A stretch of 64,000 nt of DNA. Source: Gallionella sp. (GTDB taxonomy: Bacteria; Pseudomonadota; Gammaproteobacteria; Burkholderiales; Gallionellaceae). This document shows, piece after piece, positions 25,856 to 35,729 of the stretch. Position numbers and translations under genes: made by a program. Location of the stretch: NCBI GenBank assembly GCA_003153155.1, contig PLWV01000004.1, positions 119,699 through 183,698 on the forward strand, written 5' to 3'. Below the pieces are notes generated by a model. The model saw only the letters and a program-made list of their open reading frames with translations. It had not been told where the DNA came from and made no database searches. The stretch's first letter is position 1, and every line of letters starts with the position of its first letter.

Positions 25856-26878
25856 ATGTTACTTGATATTTATCTTTTATCCATATTCGTGATGGTTGCA
25901 TTAGCGTTTTTTGCTCCGAGATTTGACGTACATATTGCATTTTTGTTAGCGCTAGTGCTTTCAGTTATTTGTGGCAATAGATTTGGTGGGTTTGATTACA
26001 ACGATTATCAAGATATGATCGATGCAATCCGGGCTAATGCTGAGGAGGACTGGGTTGTTATCCTGAATTTAGCAAAAGATCCTGGATTTGCTTTAGTTAC
26101 TTATGTTGCATCTTGGTTCTCCGATACTTATTTCTCCGTTTTTTTTCCCATGGCTGTATTAGGCTTTATTCCGAAGGCCATCGTTGCCTTTATGCTACCG
26201 AAGTACAAAACATTATTTGTCGCTTTGTACGCACTATTTCTTGCCCCTGGACTCGAGTTTGCTGCGATCAGGTCTGCTGTTGGTATTGGTTTCTTGGGAC
26301 TGGCCATACTTTCAACATTTGCTGTGCGCTATAGAGTCGCGTTATTCCTTACCGCGGGGGCTTTTCATGTTTCGATGTTCGCAGGGGTGTTACTACTATT
26401 CAGGCGTTTTTGGAGGTTCGCGTCTAACAATTTCTGGTTCGCTCCATTGATTGCCATTCTAATTGCGCTGGCTGGGGTTGGTCTGATAAAAGAACTGTTT
26501 GAATCTCGAGGAATGGACCCAGGGACCATTTACGCGCCATTCTTTCCTGTAATTACACTGGTAGCTCTGTTTTTTTTCTCCCGTCAAAGGTTCGTCTTTG
26601 CCAACACGCTTGAAAGCGATAGATACCGGGCAAGTATTGCGGCTGCCACCTTTTTTGCATCATTGGCGATGGCGATGGCAATACCTGTGGCGGTCGCTGC
26701 AGGTCGGTTGTTAGAAGTCTCACAATTCTTTGGGTTATTTTCGATTGTGATGGCTGCATCAAGAAATAGGTTGAACGCGCTGGCTGTAATATCGGTGAGT
26801 ATGATGGTGTTAATAATTGTTTTCATAAACATATCACGGATATTGTGGACTGTAATGGCACAAACAAGCCTTGGATAA
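25856..26878 (+). CDS. EpsG-like polytopic protein, candidate Wzy polymerase
   Basis: A 340-residue protein with about nine or ten hydrophobic segments and a large loop after the third (DYNDYQDMIDAIRANAEEDW). CGNRFGGFDYNDYQDM near residue 40 resembles the opening of EpsG-family proteins, which include Wzy-type polymerases. Polymerases are too divergent to assign firmly; the argument is position: it is the one polytopic protein in the cluster besides the flippase and WecA-type transferase. The gene follows a 110-bp spacer and ends at the start of a glycosyltransferase. Confidence 0.65.
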   Translation: MLLDIYLLSIFVMVALAFFAPRFDVHIAFLLALVLSVICGNRFGGFDYNDYQDMIDAIRANAEEDWVVILNLAKDPGFALVTYVASWFSDTYFSVFFPMAVLGFIPKAIVAFMLPKYKTLFVALYALFLAPGLEFAAIRSAVGIGFLGLAILSTFAVRYRVALFLTAGAFHVSMFAGVLLLFRRFWRFASNNFWFAPLIAILIALAGVGLIKELFESRGMDPGTIYAPFFPVITLVALFFFSRQRFVFANTLESDRYRASIAAATFFASLAMAMAIPVAVAAGRLLEVSQFFGLFSIVMAASRNRLNALAVISVSMMVLIIVFINISRILWTVMAQTSLG

Positions 26879-26905
26879 GTGGAAATTAAATTAGTGGAAA
26901 ATGTT

Positions 26906-27946
26906 ATGGGGCAATACGAAAAGAAACGGGTGATTGCATTAACCCAAGGGGTGAATGCTCCAAGCACTAGGTTCCGTTTTCATCAATACCAAAATGACTT
27001 GGTATCAAGTGGGTTGGAGGTGTATGAGGCTACGGCACGTTTCAGGGCATATGCGCCGGAATCACGCTTAATCCGCCCTTTCTGGTTTGCAGCAGCACTG
27101 GCCGATAGCTTGATACGTGTTAGAAAGACGGCTGAATATGATTTATGTTTTTTGCAGCGAAATTTGATAGCTACTTTAGGCACATGGGAAGCATTTATTA
27201 AAAAGCCGCTCGTGTTTGATGTGGATGATGCCATCTTCTTGAGTCAGCGGGCTGGCAGCGTGGACAAGATAGCGCGGCAATCTTCACTAGTGATTTGCGG
27301 CAACAATTATCTTGCTAATCATTTCGATAAATTTGCGCCAGTTGTTGTCATTCCTACAGCAGTTGATGCTGATATTTTTGTGCCTCAAAGTGAGGGGCCG
27401 AACTTTAGGCGGCAGGTAATCGGATGGTCTGGTACATCAGGCGGTTTCAAGTATTTGTATGCAATTGAATCGGCATTACATCGCTTACTTGATAGACACC
27501 GTGATGCGATTGTTAAAGTTGTGTCCGATCGCCGCCCGGTTTTTGCAAAACTGCCACCCGATCGCGTGGTTTATGAACGGTGGCATCCGGCAACGGAAGT
27601 CCAATCGCTGCATGATTTCACAGTAGGGCTGATGCCGCTGACTGATGACCCATGGGCGCGGGGCAAGTGTAGTTACAAGATGTTGACGTACATGTCTGTT
27701 GGAGTTCCTGTTGTTGTTTCGCCAGTGGGCATGAATGTGGAAGTTCTGGAAAAAGGCGAATGCGGATATTCGGCCATCTCTATGGATGATTGGGTGGAGG
27801 CTATTTCGAGGCTCATCACAAATCAAGGTCTTGCCTCGCAGATGGGGCAGACTGGCAGGCATATTATTGAAACATGCTATGCGAGAGACATCATTGGACC
27901 AAGAATAGCTGGATTGTTGAACAAAGTGATTCTGGAATCTGCATGA
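26906..27946 (+). CDS. Glycosyltransferase, GT-B fold
   Basis: A 346-residue glycosyltransferase: [15 protein letters not shown] near the N-terminus, FDVDDAIFL at about residue 105, [13 protein letters not shown] starting the second Rossmann domain, and a C-terminal [20 protein letters not shown] with [10 protein letters not shown], the donor-binding EX7E-like region of GT4 enzymes. The start is ambiguous; GTG 26879 directly after the previous stop would add nine residues, but the family-like part begins at 26906. Its stop overlaps the acyltransferase start (ATGA). The sugar it transfers cannot be predicted. Confidence 0.82.
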   Translation: MGQYEKKRVIALTQGVNAPSTRFRFHQYQNDLVSSGLEVYEATARFRAYAPESRLIRPFWFAAALADSLIRVRKTAEYDLCFLQRNLIATLGTWEAFIKKPLVFDVDDAIFLSQRAGSVDKIARQSSLVICGNNYLANHFDKFAPVVVIPTAVDADIFVPQSEGPNFRRQVIGWSGTSGGFKYLYAIESALHRLLDRHRDAIVKVVSDRRPVFAKLPPDRVVYERWHPATEVQSLHDFTVGLMPLTDDPWARGKCSYKMLTYMSVGVPVVVSPVGMNVEVLEKGECGYSAISMDDWVEAISRLITNQGLASQMGQTGRHIIETCYARDIIGPRIAGLLNKVILESA

Positions 27947-28476
27947 GTACCTCCATATCTGCGTTTATTAGGATGCTGGCGCTGATTTGTTATTACGGGT
28001 GTTTTCGGTACTTCCCATCAATAGTTGGAGTGAAATTGCGTCGCTTAGCCGCGCGTCATATTTTTCAATCGTGTGGTGATAGGATCAACATCGCGCAAGG
28101 TGTTCGTTTTGGGCGTGGGGGGAGAATTTCAATTGGTACCAATTCTGGCATTGGCGAGGACAGTTATATTGTATGCATTGAAGATGTGATTATTGGGCGA
28201 GATGTGATGATGGGGCCCGAAGTAATGATTCTTACTGGTGGACATGATTATACAAATCCTAGCTTGCGTTTGATTGATCAGAAAATTACGTCGGCTCCAG
28301 TAATTATTGGGAATGATGTATGGATTGGCGCGAGGGCCATAATACTTCCTGGCGTGTGTGTAGGGGATCGGAGCATCATTGGTGCCGGCAGCGTTGTTAC
28401 CAAGGATGTTCCTGCTGGCTTTATTGTTGCAGGCAATCCGGCGAAGTCTATTAAATCTCTTCCATCCTCACTATGA
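27943..28476 (+). CDS. Hexapeptide-repeat acyltransferase
   Basis: A 177-residue left-handed beta-helix transferase. Hexapeptide turns are visible throughout ([40 protein letters not shown]), followed by the catalytic-histidine loop GGHDYTN and the C-terminal coils [36 protein letters not shown] and AGNPAK. It most resembles polysaccharide O-acetyltransferases of the WcaF/CysE group. The start at 27943 is coupled to the upstream glycosyltransferase and its stop to the next one, so the three genes form a tight block. It probably O-acetylates the repeat unit, as in Vi antigen, though by a different enzyme type. Confidence 0.88.
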   Translation: MSTSISAFIRMLALICYYGCFRYFPSIVGVKLRRLAARHIFQSCGDRINIAQGVRFGRGGRISIGTNSGIGEDSYIVCIEDVIIGRDVMMGPEVMILTGGHDYTNPSLRLIDQKITSAPVIIGNDVWIGARAIILPGVCVGDRSIIGAGSVVTKDVPAGFIVAGNPAKSIKSLPSSL

Positions 28477-29603
28477 GAATTCTACATATCATCGGCAATC
28501 TTGAGATTGGTGGAGCGGAACTCATGCTCAAGCGATTGGTGGAATCGCACCAAGGCAATTTACACTATCGCCACACAGTTATTTCCCTATCCGCTATTGG
28601 TCAGGTGGGATTGAAACTTCAAGCCATCGGTGTCGAAGTCATTGCGCTGAATATGCGCTCCGCTTGGGATGTCCCTCTTGCGCTATGGCGGTTGAGGCGG
28701 ATTATTCGTCAGGCGCGACCAGACATCGTGCAAACTTGGATGTATCACGCCGATTTGTTGGGGGGCTTGGCAGCCCGGGTGTCGGGATATAGAAATATTG
28801 TTTGGAATATCCGTACTTCTGCTCTTCGCCAGTCTAGGAACTCGTTAACGCAACTAATTATTCTGCTCTGCGCTAAATCCTCCCGTTTTCTTCCAGCCGC
28901 GATTATTTGTTGTGGTGAAAAAGCTAGGGAGGTTCACCTGAATTTGGGCTACGACAAAGACAAGTTTGAGATTGTGCCTAATGGCTATGATTTATCTTCA
29001 CTCACTCGCTCTGCATCAGTCCGCGAGCGCCTGCGTGAAAAATTGGTTTGTAATGACAAAGAGTTGCTGATTGGCGTTTGTGGTCGTTTTGATCCTTTAA
29101 AAGATTATCGAAATTTTATCGAAGCTGCTTCCCTTGTTGCCAGGCAATTAGATGGAGTGAGGTTCGTGATGATCGGGCGTAATTGCGATTCAAATAACGC
29201 CCAGCTTAGGGATTGGCTTGATGATTTCAACTTGTCAGATCGCTTCATTTTGTTGGGAGAGCGTGGTGACGTGCCAGATTTGATGTCGGCTCTCGATGTT
29301 TTTTGTCTTTCATCCAAGGCAGAGGGCTTTCCAAATGTTGTGTGCGAGGCCATGGCGATGAGTACCCCATGTGTTGTTACACGTGCTGGCGAAGCTGAAT
29401 TTATAGTCGGTACGACTGGTTTTACCGTTCCAACTGAAAGCGCTGTCGAACTGGCCGGTGCCTTGTTGAGGATGTGTAGGTTGCCGCAGCAGACACGAAC
29501 AGAACTCGGCACGGCTGCCCGCAAGCGGGTCGAGGATAATTTCTCAATCAGTAAGGTTGCGGATAGATATGTCTCAGTTTACGCCAACGTATTGACAAAA
29601 TGA
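28473..29603 (+). CDS. Glycosyltransferase family 4
   Basis: A 376-residue GT4 enzyme. The acceptor domain opens [20 protein letters not shown]; the donor domain has [26 protein letters not shown], and [20 protein letters not shown] with the EX7E catalytic pair, then [13 protein letters not shown]. All parts are intact and length is normal. It is coupled by ATGA to the preceding acyltransferase and 29 bp from the next methyltransferase. Retaining mechanism and cytosolic side of the inner membrane follow from the family; donor sugar is unknown. Confidence 0.9.
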   Translation: MRILHIIGNLEIGGAELMLKRLVESHQGNLHYRHTVISLSAIGQVGLKLQAIGVEVIALNMRSAWDVPLALWRLRRIIRQARPDIVQTWMYHADLLGGLAARVSGYRNIVWNIRTSALRQSRNSLTQLIILLCAKSSRFLPAAIICCGEKAREVHLNLGYDKDKFEIVPNGYDLSSLTRSASVRERLREKLVCNDKELLIGVCGRFDPLKDYRNFIEAASLVARQLDGVRFVMIGRNCDSNNAQLRDWLDDFNLSDRFILLGERGDVPDLMSALDVFCLSSKAEGFPNVVCEAMAMSTPCVVTRAGEAEFIVGTTGFTVPTESAVELAGALLRMCRLPQQTRTELGTAARKRVEDNFSISKVADRYVSVYANVLTK

Positions 29604-29632
29604 TGTGTTGAGTAACTGGGGAATTTTATTTT

Positions 29633-30478
29633 ATGAAGAATGTTGATGTTAAAACTGTGTGTGGTTTCGGTGACGAATGGGAAAGATTTGATCAATCTTC
29701 ACTTCCTCCGGAAGAGCACAGGCGGATATTTGAGATGTACTTCGCTATTTTTCCTTGGGGATCTTTGCCGCCAAATGCGGTGGGGTTTGATTTAGGTTGT
29801 GGTAGCGGGCGTTGGGCGAAATTGGTGGCACCAAGAGTAGGGCATCTGCATTGCATTGACCCAAGCGTTGCTTTGGAAGTGGCCAAACGAAATTTGGTTG
29901 ACAACAATAACTGCGAGTTTCATCTGACAAGTGTGGATTCAATTCCGTTGCCGGACGCTAGTATGGATTTTGGCTATTCTCTAGGTGTGTTACATCATGT
30001 GCCAGATACGCAGTCTGCAATTGTGTCCTGTGTGAATAAACTGAAGCCGGGCGCACCTTTTTTGGTTTATCTCTATTACGCGTTCGACAATCGTCCTATG
30101 TGGTTTCGAGCAATATGGAAATTAAGCGATATTCTTAGATATGTTATTTCAAGGTTGCCTTATGGTTTGCGATATTGGGTGAGTCAAATAATTGCCGGGG
30201 TGGTTTATTATCCTTTGGCAAAATTGGCTTTATGGCTGGAAAAAGTTGGCATAGATGTAAAAAATGTGCCCTTAAGTCCATACAGGAATTGTAGCTTTTA
30301 TACGATGCGAACGGATGCCTTGGATCGATTCGGGACACGTTTAGAGCAACGTTTTACACGCAAGCAAATTAAGAAAATGATGGAGCGTGCAGGCTTGGAG
30401 CGAATTGAATTCGCCCCGAATTTACCATACTGGTCTGCAGTCGGTTATCGCGCTTCGATGGATGGGGTAACTCGGTAA
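29633..30478 (+). CDS. Class I SAM-dependent methyltransferase
   Basis: A 281-residue protein with SAM motif I VGFDLGCGSGRWAKLVA (about 46-62), HCIDPSVALEVAKRN as motif II, and DFGYSLGVLHHVPD around residue 110, the usual layout of Methyltransf_11 enzymes. The second half is hydrophobic and basic and may contact the membrane. It overlaps asnB by one base (TAATG). It is one of three methyltransferases in the locus, so the polysaccharide may be decorated at several positions, or some may cap the chain. Confidence 0.85.
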   Translation: MKNVDVKTVCGFGDEWERFDQSSLPPEEHRRIFEMYFAIFPWGSLPPNAVGFDLGCGSGRWAKLVAPRVGHLHCIDPSVALEVAKRNLVDNNNCEFHLTSVDSIPLPDASMDFGYSLGVLHHVPDTQSAIVSCVNKLKPGAPFLVYLYYAFDNRPMWFRAIWKLSDILRYVISRLPYGLRYWVSQIIAGVVYYPLAKLALWLEKVGIDVKNVPLSPYRNCSFYTMRTDALDRFGTRLEQRFTRKQIKKMMERAGLERIEFAPNLPYWSAVGYRASMDGVTR

Positions 30479-32472
30479 TGTGCGGTCTGTTAGGTTTTGT
30501 TGGTGGCATTGCTGGCTCGGTGTGTGATGAGGTTTTGCTGCGTCGCATGGCGGATACGCTCATCCATCGTGGGCCGGATGATGGCGGGGTTTGGTGCGAC
30601 AGCGAACAGCGTGCTGGTCTTGGGTTTCGACGCCTAGCGATTGTGGATTTGTCGCCTGCGGGGCATCAGCCGATGGTGTCGGCTAGCGGGCGGTTTGTGA
30701 TTGTGTTCAATGGGGAGATTTATAACCATTTGGATTTGCGGACGGAGTTGGAAAAGGCCGCTAGACCACCCCTCACCCTAGCCCTCTCCCCCAGCCCCTC
30801 TCCCGGAGGCGGGCGAGGGGAGATTTGTTGGCGGGGTCATTCGGATACGGAAACTTTGCTGGCGGGGATTGATGCTTGGGGGATAGAGGCAACGCTCAAG
30901 AAATCGATCGGCATGTTTGCGATTGCTTTGTGGGATCGGCAAACGCGCACGCTGACCTTGGCACGCGATCGAATTGGCGAGAAGCCACTGTATTACGGCT
31001 GGCAGGGTAGTGGTAACGAGCGGGTGTTTTTGTTTGGCTCGGAACTTAAGGCTCTTAAGGCGCATCCTGCTTTTGCGGCAAACATTGACCGTGGCGCACT
31101 TTGCTTGCTGTTGCGGCATAACTACATCCCCGCACCATATTCCATTTACCAAGGCATCGCCAAGCTGGAGCCGGGGTGTTTGTTGTCTGTTTCATTGGAG
31201 CAGCCTGAACCCAAGGTTTGGAAGTATTGGGATGCGGTTGAAGTGGCGGTTGCTGGCGTGGCTCAGCCATTTGTGGGTTCGGCTGATGAGGCGGTGGACG
31301 CACTGGAAGTGTTGGCCAAAGACGCGGTGCGCCAGCAAATGATGGCGGATGTGCCGTTGGGCGCATTTCTGTCTGGGGGCATTGATTCCAGTACGGTGGT
31401 CGCGTTGATGCAGGCGCAGTCTTCGCGTCCGGTTAAAACATTCACCATCGGTTTCAACGATGCAGGTTACAACGAGGCAGTTCACGCCAAGGCAGTGGCG
31501 CGGCATTTGGGCACGGAGCATACCGAACTCTATGTCACGCCAGAGCAGGCGATGGAGGTGATCCCGCGTTTGCCGAGCTTGTATTGCGAGCCGTTTGCGG
31601 ATTCATCGCAGATACCCACTTTTTTGGTGAGCCAATTGGCTAAACAGCATGTCACGGTGTCGCTGTCGGGTGATGCGGGAGATGAGTTGTTTTGCGGATA
31701 TAACCGATACCAGCTCACAGCGAGCTTGTGGAAAAGTCTTTCAATTATTCCAGTGCCATTACGCAGCATGGCCGCGAGAGGAATTACTGCAATCTCACCG
31801 CAGACTTGGAATCGCTATGCGAGATTTTTGCCGTGGACGAGTGTTGGTGACAAGTTGCATAAAGGGGCAGGTGTCATGACCAGTGCCTCGGCAGCAGAAC
31901 TTTATCTGGGCATGCTCTCGAGTTGGGCTGATCCTGCTGCGCTGGTAGTTGGTGGAGTCGAGCCCACCACCTTGCTTACGGGCAATCAGCCATCGCTAAC
32001 TGGTTTGAGTGATGTGCAGCGCATGATGGCATTGGATACATTGACCTATCTTCCGGATGACATTCTGGTTAAAGTGGATCGGGCAGCGATGGGGAATTCG
32101 CTGGAAAGCCGTGTGCCGTTTTTGGATCACCGCGTGGTGGAATTTGCCTGGCGGTTGCCGATGGAATACAAGTTACGCGCTGGACAAACCAAATGGGCGT
32201 TGCGCCAAGTGCTGTATCGTCATGTGCCGCGAGAGTTGATTGAACGACCCAAAATGGGGTTTGGTTTTCCGATTGATAAGTGGTTGCGCGGCCCATTGCG
32301 GAATTGGGCGGAAGAATTGCTAAGTGAGCAGCGGTTGCGCAAGGAAGGTTTTTTTTATCCTGAACCAATTCGGCAAAAGTGGGCAGAGCATTTATCGGAA
32401 AATCGAAATTGGTCCAGCCAGTTATGGGGAGTGTTGATGTTTCAGGCTTGGCTTGAGCAGGAAAGGGGATGA
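30478..32472 (+). CDS. asnB: Asparagine-synthase-type amidotransferase with repeat-derived insert
   Basis: A glutamine-dependent amidotransferase of 664 residues. Cys2 opens the class II glutaminase domain (MCGLLGFVGG, RGPDDGG, FNGEIYNH); the synthase domain has the PP-loop LSGGIDSSTVVAL and FTIGFNDAGYNEA. In polysaccharide loci such enzymes (WbpS type) amidate uronic acids rather than aspartate, and tviB/tviC nearby support that. Residues 97-116 are an extra segment between ELEKAAR and CWRGHSDTETLL, encoded by a CCCTCACCCTAGCCC...GGCGAGGGGAG repeat. The catalytic residues are all kept. The C-terminus overlaps the next glycosyltransferase. Confidence 0.92.
   Translation: MCGLLGFVGGIAGSVCDEVLLRRMADTLIHRGPDDGGVWCDSEQRAGLGFRRLAIVDLSPAGHQPMVSASGRFVIVFNGEIYNHLDLRTELEKAARPPLTLALSPSPSPGGGRGEICWRGHSDTETLLAGIDAWGIEATLKKSIGMFAIALWDRQTRTLTLARDRIGEKPLYYGWQGSGNERVFLFGSELKALKAHPAFAANIDRGALCLLLRHNYIPAPYSIYQGIAKLEPGCLLSVSLEQPEPKVWKYWDAVEVAVAGVAQPFVGSADEAVDALEVLAKDAVRQQMMADVPLGAFLSGGIDSSTVVALMQAQSSRPVKTFTIGFNDAGYNEAVHAKAVARHLGTEHTELYVTPEQAMEVIPRLPSLYCEPFADSSQIPTFLVSQLAKQHVTVSLSGDAGDELFCGYNRYQLTASLWKSLSIIPVPLRSMAARGITAISPQTWNRYARFLPWTSVGDKLHKGAGVMTSASAAELYLGMLSSWADPAALVVGGVEPTTLLTGNQPSLTGLSDVQRMMALDTLTYLPDDILVKVDRAAMGNSLESRVPFLDHRVVEFAWRLPMEYKLRAGQTKWALRQVLYRHVPRELIERPKMGFGFPIDKWLRGPLRNWAEELLSEQRLRKEGFFYPEPIRQKWAEHLSENRNWSSQLWGVLMFQAWLEQERG
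30766..30825. repeat. CCCTCACCCTAGCCC-type repeat inside asnB
   Basis: About 60 nt, GC-rich and palindromic (CCCCTCTCCCGG with GGCGAGGGGAG). The translation PLTLALSPSPSPGGGRGE is the peptide this repeat type gives in many bacteria. Related units are at 56428-56470 and 58621-58665. The frame is preserved. Confidence 0.85.
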
Positions 32473-33632
32473 TGAAGGTTCTCATGATCGTGAATACGGA
32501 TGGGGCGCTTTACGTATTCCGCAAACCTATCATCAGCAAACTTATCTCACTGGGGCATGAGGTTGTTTCGATCAGCTCAGAGAGTCGCTATTTCGAATGG
32601 CTAAGAGAACTGGGGGTTAAGCCGATCGCCTTGGATTTTGCCAGGCATTCTGTTTCGCCTATTCAAAACTTCCAGCTGCTAATTCGGTTGTATCGTTTGC
32701 TCAAGCAGCAACATCCAGACATCGTGCACAACTTTACACATAAGCCAGCAATCTATGGAACAGTTGGGGCGTGGCTTGCGGGTGTGCGAGGGATATTTAT
32801 CACCATTACCGGCTTGGGTACACTTTTTGTGCGCGATGATGCCAAAACAAAACTGATGCGATGGTTGCTACTGGTGCAGTACAAATTTGCGCTTCGATTT
32901 GCAACGACCGTTTTTTTTCAGAATCCAGATGACATGGCGTATTTCATTTCCAGAAAGATTATTGATCCGAAGAAAGCGATTTTGACATTTGGTTCAGGGT
33001 TGGATCTTGAGGAATTTCCTTGCCCATCTTTGGATGATGTTGCTCATGCTAAGTTGAATTTAAGCAACGAGCTGGGGATCGGTTTATCTGGCCGAAGAGT
33101 CGTGCTCTTCCCTGCTCGGGGAGTGCCGGAAAAAGGTTTTTTTGAGTTTTACGAAGCGGCGAAGATCGTCAACCAGTTGGAGCCAGATGGCTACGCATTC
33201 ATTCATTTGGGGCTGGTTGATTTGGCTTCATCGCGACAAATATCGAAGGACGGTATAGCAAAATTTGCTGATGAGTGTGGCGTCTACTATCTAGGTTATA
33301 AAGACAACGTCCAAGACTATATGACAGCCTCAGATATTGTTGCATTACCTTCCTACGGCGAGGGAACTCCACGGTCACTTATTGAGGCTCTAGCTTTGGG
33401 TAAGGTGATTGTTGCAACCGACGCGCCAGGGTGCCGGGAAACGGTGATTGATGGGTGGAATGGCTTCTTGTGCAAAGTCGGCGATGGAAAATCACTTGCT
33501 GCAAAATTCCTTGCTGTGGATGAAGAACTTATTAATAAAGCAATAACTCGATCTCGAAAATATTGTGAGATGAAGTACGACTCGACATGGTTGGTTGAGA
33601 TGACGATAAACAGCTACTTGGAAAGTGTTTAA
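32469..33632 (+). CDS. Glycosyltransferase family 4 (PglA/WbpX-like)
   Basis: A 387-residue GT4 protein that begins MMKVLMIVNTDGALYVFRKP and continues with LRELGVKPIALDFARHSVSP and HNFTHKPAIYGTVGAWLAGV, a stretch typical of the PglA-like group that often adds GalNAc or related sugars to undecaprenyl-linked acceptors. The donor domain has LFPARGVPEKGFFEFYEAA and LPSYGEGTPRSLIEALALGK with the conserved EX7E region, then VATDAPGCRETV. It overlaps asnB by four bases. A GalNAc or GalNAcA transfer would fit the cluster but is an inference. Confidence 0.9.
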   Translation: MMKVLMIVNTDGALYVFRKPIISKLISLGHEVVSISSESRYFEWLRELGVKPIALDFARHSVSPIQNFQLLIRLYRLLKQQHPDIVHNFTHKPAIYGTVGAWLAGVRGIFITITGLGTLFVRDDAKTKLMRWLLLVQYKFALRFATTVFFQNPDDMAYFISRKIIDPKKAILTFGSGLDLEEFPCPSLDDVAHAKLNLSNELGIGLSGRRVVLFPARGVPEKGFFEFYEAAKIVNQLEPDGYAFIHLGLVDLASSRQISKDGIAKFADECGVYYLGYKDNVQDYMTASDIVALPSYGEGTPRSLIEALALGKVIVATDAPGCRETVIDGWNGFLCKVGDGKSLAAKFLAVDEELINKAITRSRKYCEMKYDSTWLVEMTINSYLESV

Positions 33633-33643
33633 GGTGAACTAAG

Positions 33644-34561
33644 ATGCAGTGTGATTGTTGTGGCTCTGAAAAGATGGTGGAGTTTGATCCTTATAGGGAG
33701 TATCAACACTATAGATGCAAGGGTTGCGGGTTTGAAAGATTTGTTCGTTGTGATTCTGCTATAGCTGCGGGTCTTTATGAGAATGATGCGGACTACATTG
33801 ATGATCTAAACGTGGTGACGAGTTCGGAAGACCTCATTCTTTGGCATCATTTGGAAGCCATTAAATTTTTACAGTCAAAATTTCAATCAGGTAATACTAC
33901 GGCGTTGGATATCGGGTGCTTCAATGGTTTTTTTGTAAAGAAATTACTTTCGTTGGGTTATGACGCACAAGGCGTTGACTTTAATAAAAGCGCAATTGCT
34001 TACGGACAGGAAAAACTTGGGCTTGGCTCGAGGATTACCACGCAATCTATCGAAGAAATGATCGAGCAAGGGAAACGTTTTGACGTGATAACGCTTTTTG
34101 AGGTGCTGGAACATCTGCCAGATATGAAAGCATTTCTGGGTAAAGCCACCAAGCTTCTAAAAAATGATGGCGTGATTATTCTATCCACACCGAACAATCA
34201 AATGTGTTGGCGTCCAGCCCTTGATTATCCACCGCACCATTTGTCCAGATTTACGACAAAATCGCTCGAAGGATGTCTATCGCAGTTAGAAATGAAAACA
34301 CTTTATGTTGCAGAACAGATGAGTACTTACGAATTAGTTCGGCATTATGTGGGTACGTTTTTCCGAGCAAAAGACAGCGCTAGTTTGCGAGGAGGGGAAT
34401 TCAAGCATAAAAAGTTCACGACTATTTTGCGGAGGGGCATGAATAAGATGCGCAAGGTGCTCGGTGTTCTGCTGACACCCATTGATAAACTGCTTCACCT
34501 GTTCGGAGTTCGGTACATTTCCCAAATAGTAGTGGCTCAAAAACGGGCGATAACCGGCTAA
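33644..34561 (+). CDS. Class I SAM-dependent methyltransferase with N-terminal zinc ribbon
   Basis: A 305-residue enzyme. The N-terminus has CDCCGSEK and CKGCGFERFVRC, two Cys pairs that form a zinc ribbon. Motif I is ALDIGCFNGFFVKKLL, motif II QGVDFNKSAIAYGQ, then FDVITLFEVLEHLPDMKAFL. This combination matches sugar C- or O-methyltransferases of capsule loci. It shares its last base with the next gene's first (TAATG). It resembles the 24.8 kb methyltransferase in plan, although the two sequences are quite different. Confidence 0.87.
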   Translation: MQCDCCGSEKMVEFDPYREYQHYRCKGCGFERFVRCDSAIAAGLYENDADYIDDLNVVTSSEDLILWHHLEAIKFLQSKFQSGNTTALDIGCFNGFFVKKLLSLGYDAQGVDFNKSAIAYGQEKLGLGSRITTQSIEEMIEQGKRFDVITLFEVLEHLPDMKAFLGKATKLLKNDGVIILSTPNNQMCWRPALDYPPHHLSRFTTKSLEGCLSQLEMKTLYVAEQMSTYELVRHYVGTFFRAKDSASLRGGEFKHKKFTTILRRGMNKMRKVLGVLLTPIDKLLHLFGVRYISQIVVAQKRAITG

Positions 34562-35649
34562 TGAAAGATAAAAATATCGCCATCATCGGTACGGTGGGTG
34601 TTCCGGCGAATTACGGCGGCTTTGAAACACTGGCGGAGAATCTCGTCAAATACCATGACGCAGCATCGTTACCTGATCCGCTCACGATTTACTGTAGCAG
34701 CAGAAGCTGTCCATCAAAAGAACGATCTTTTCTTTCTGCGCAGCTGAAATACGTTCCGCTCAATGCCAATGGTGCGCAGAGCATTCCCTATGACATCGTT
34801 TCATTGTTCTCTGCGGTTTGGAATCGCAGCGATGTGATTCTGTTGCTGGGTGTGTCGGGTGCGATCGCGTTACCTTTGGTTCGGCTTGTCTCATCGGCGC
34901 GCATCATCACCAATATCGATGGCATCGAGTGGCGCAGGGAGAAGTGGCAAGGCTTGGCCAAACGTTTCTTGCGCTTTTCGGAAAAGATGGCGGTGCGCTT
35001 TTCGCACGAGGTGATTGCGGATAATGGTGCGATTGCCGAGTACGTGAAGCAGGCTTATGGGGTTGATTGTCATGTGATCGCGTATGGCGGCGATCATGCG
35101 GTGGCAGTTGAGGGAACGGCAGTGGATGAGTATGACCTGCCCGAAAGTTATGCCTTTGCGGTTTGCCGCATCGAGCCGGAAAACAATGTGCATATGGTGC
35201 TGGAGGCGTCCGCCAGGCTGAAGTCGCATGTTTTGGTGATGGTGGGCAATTGGAGTAACAGTGAGTATGGCCGTGCGCTCCGCGAGCAGTACGCTTCGTG
35301 CGACAATCTCTTTTTGCTCGACCCGATCTACGATCTCGGCAAGCTCAAGACGTTGCGCTCGCGTGCATCGTTTTATGTGCACGGGCATTCTGCAGGCGGC
35401 ACCAATCCTTCGTTGGTAGAAGCGATGCATTTCGGCAAAGCCGTTTTGGCTTTTGACTGTGATTACAATCGCAGCACCACGGAAGGCAAGGCGCTCTTCT
35501 TTGGCAACAGCGAAAAATTGCAGCAGCTCATCGTGTCTCTGGATAAGACGGTCGCGGAAAAAGTCGGGCGCGATATGCTGGAGGTCGCCAATCGCTGCTA
35601 TACTTGGCGCATCGTTGCTGAGCAGTATTTCTCTTTGCTAAAAGGGTGA
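34561..35649 (+). CDS. DUF1972 glycosyltransferase (rhamnosyltransferase-like)
   Basis: A 362-residue GT-B enzyme whose N-terminal DUF1972 domain begins IAIIGTVGVPANYGGFETL (6-24), the hallmark of the Cps2T/RfbF-like group, several of which transfer rhamnose to the first sugar of a repeat unit. The donor domain has SYAFAVCRIEPENNVHMVLE and GHSAGGTNPSLVEAMHFGKA. No dTDP-rhamnose genes are in the window, so the sugar may be made elsewhere or be different. A 24-bp piece of this gene (35462-35485) recurs at about 38747. It ends the run of overlapping genes that begins at 26.9 kb. Confidence 0.88.
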   Translation: MKDKNIAIIGTVGVPANYGGFETLAENLVKYHDAASLPDPLTIYCSSRSCPSKERSFLSAQLKYVPLNANGAQSIPYDIVSLFSAVWNRSDVILLLGVSGAIALPLVRLVSSARIITNIDGIEWRREKWQGLAKRFLRFSEKMAVRFSHEVIADNGAIAEYVKQAYGVDCHVIAYGGDHAVAVEGTAVDEYDLPESYAFAVCRIEPENNVHMVLEASARLKSHVLVMVGNWSNSEYGRALREQYASCDNLFLLDPIYDLGKLKTLRSRASFYVHGHSAGGTNPSLVEAMHFGKAVLAFDCDYNRSTTEGKALFFGNSEKLQQLIVSLDKTVAEKVGRDMLEVANRCYTWRIVAEQYFSLLKG

Positions 35650-35729
35650 GTAGTCTGTCACATTACAATACCGGCGCGGCGGCTCAGTCTGTATCTGTAT
35701 CTGTATTGGTCAACTCAAGGGCTTAAAAA

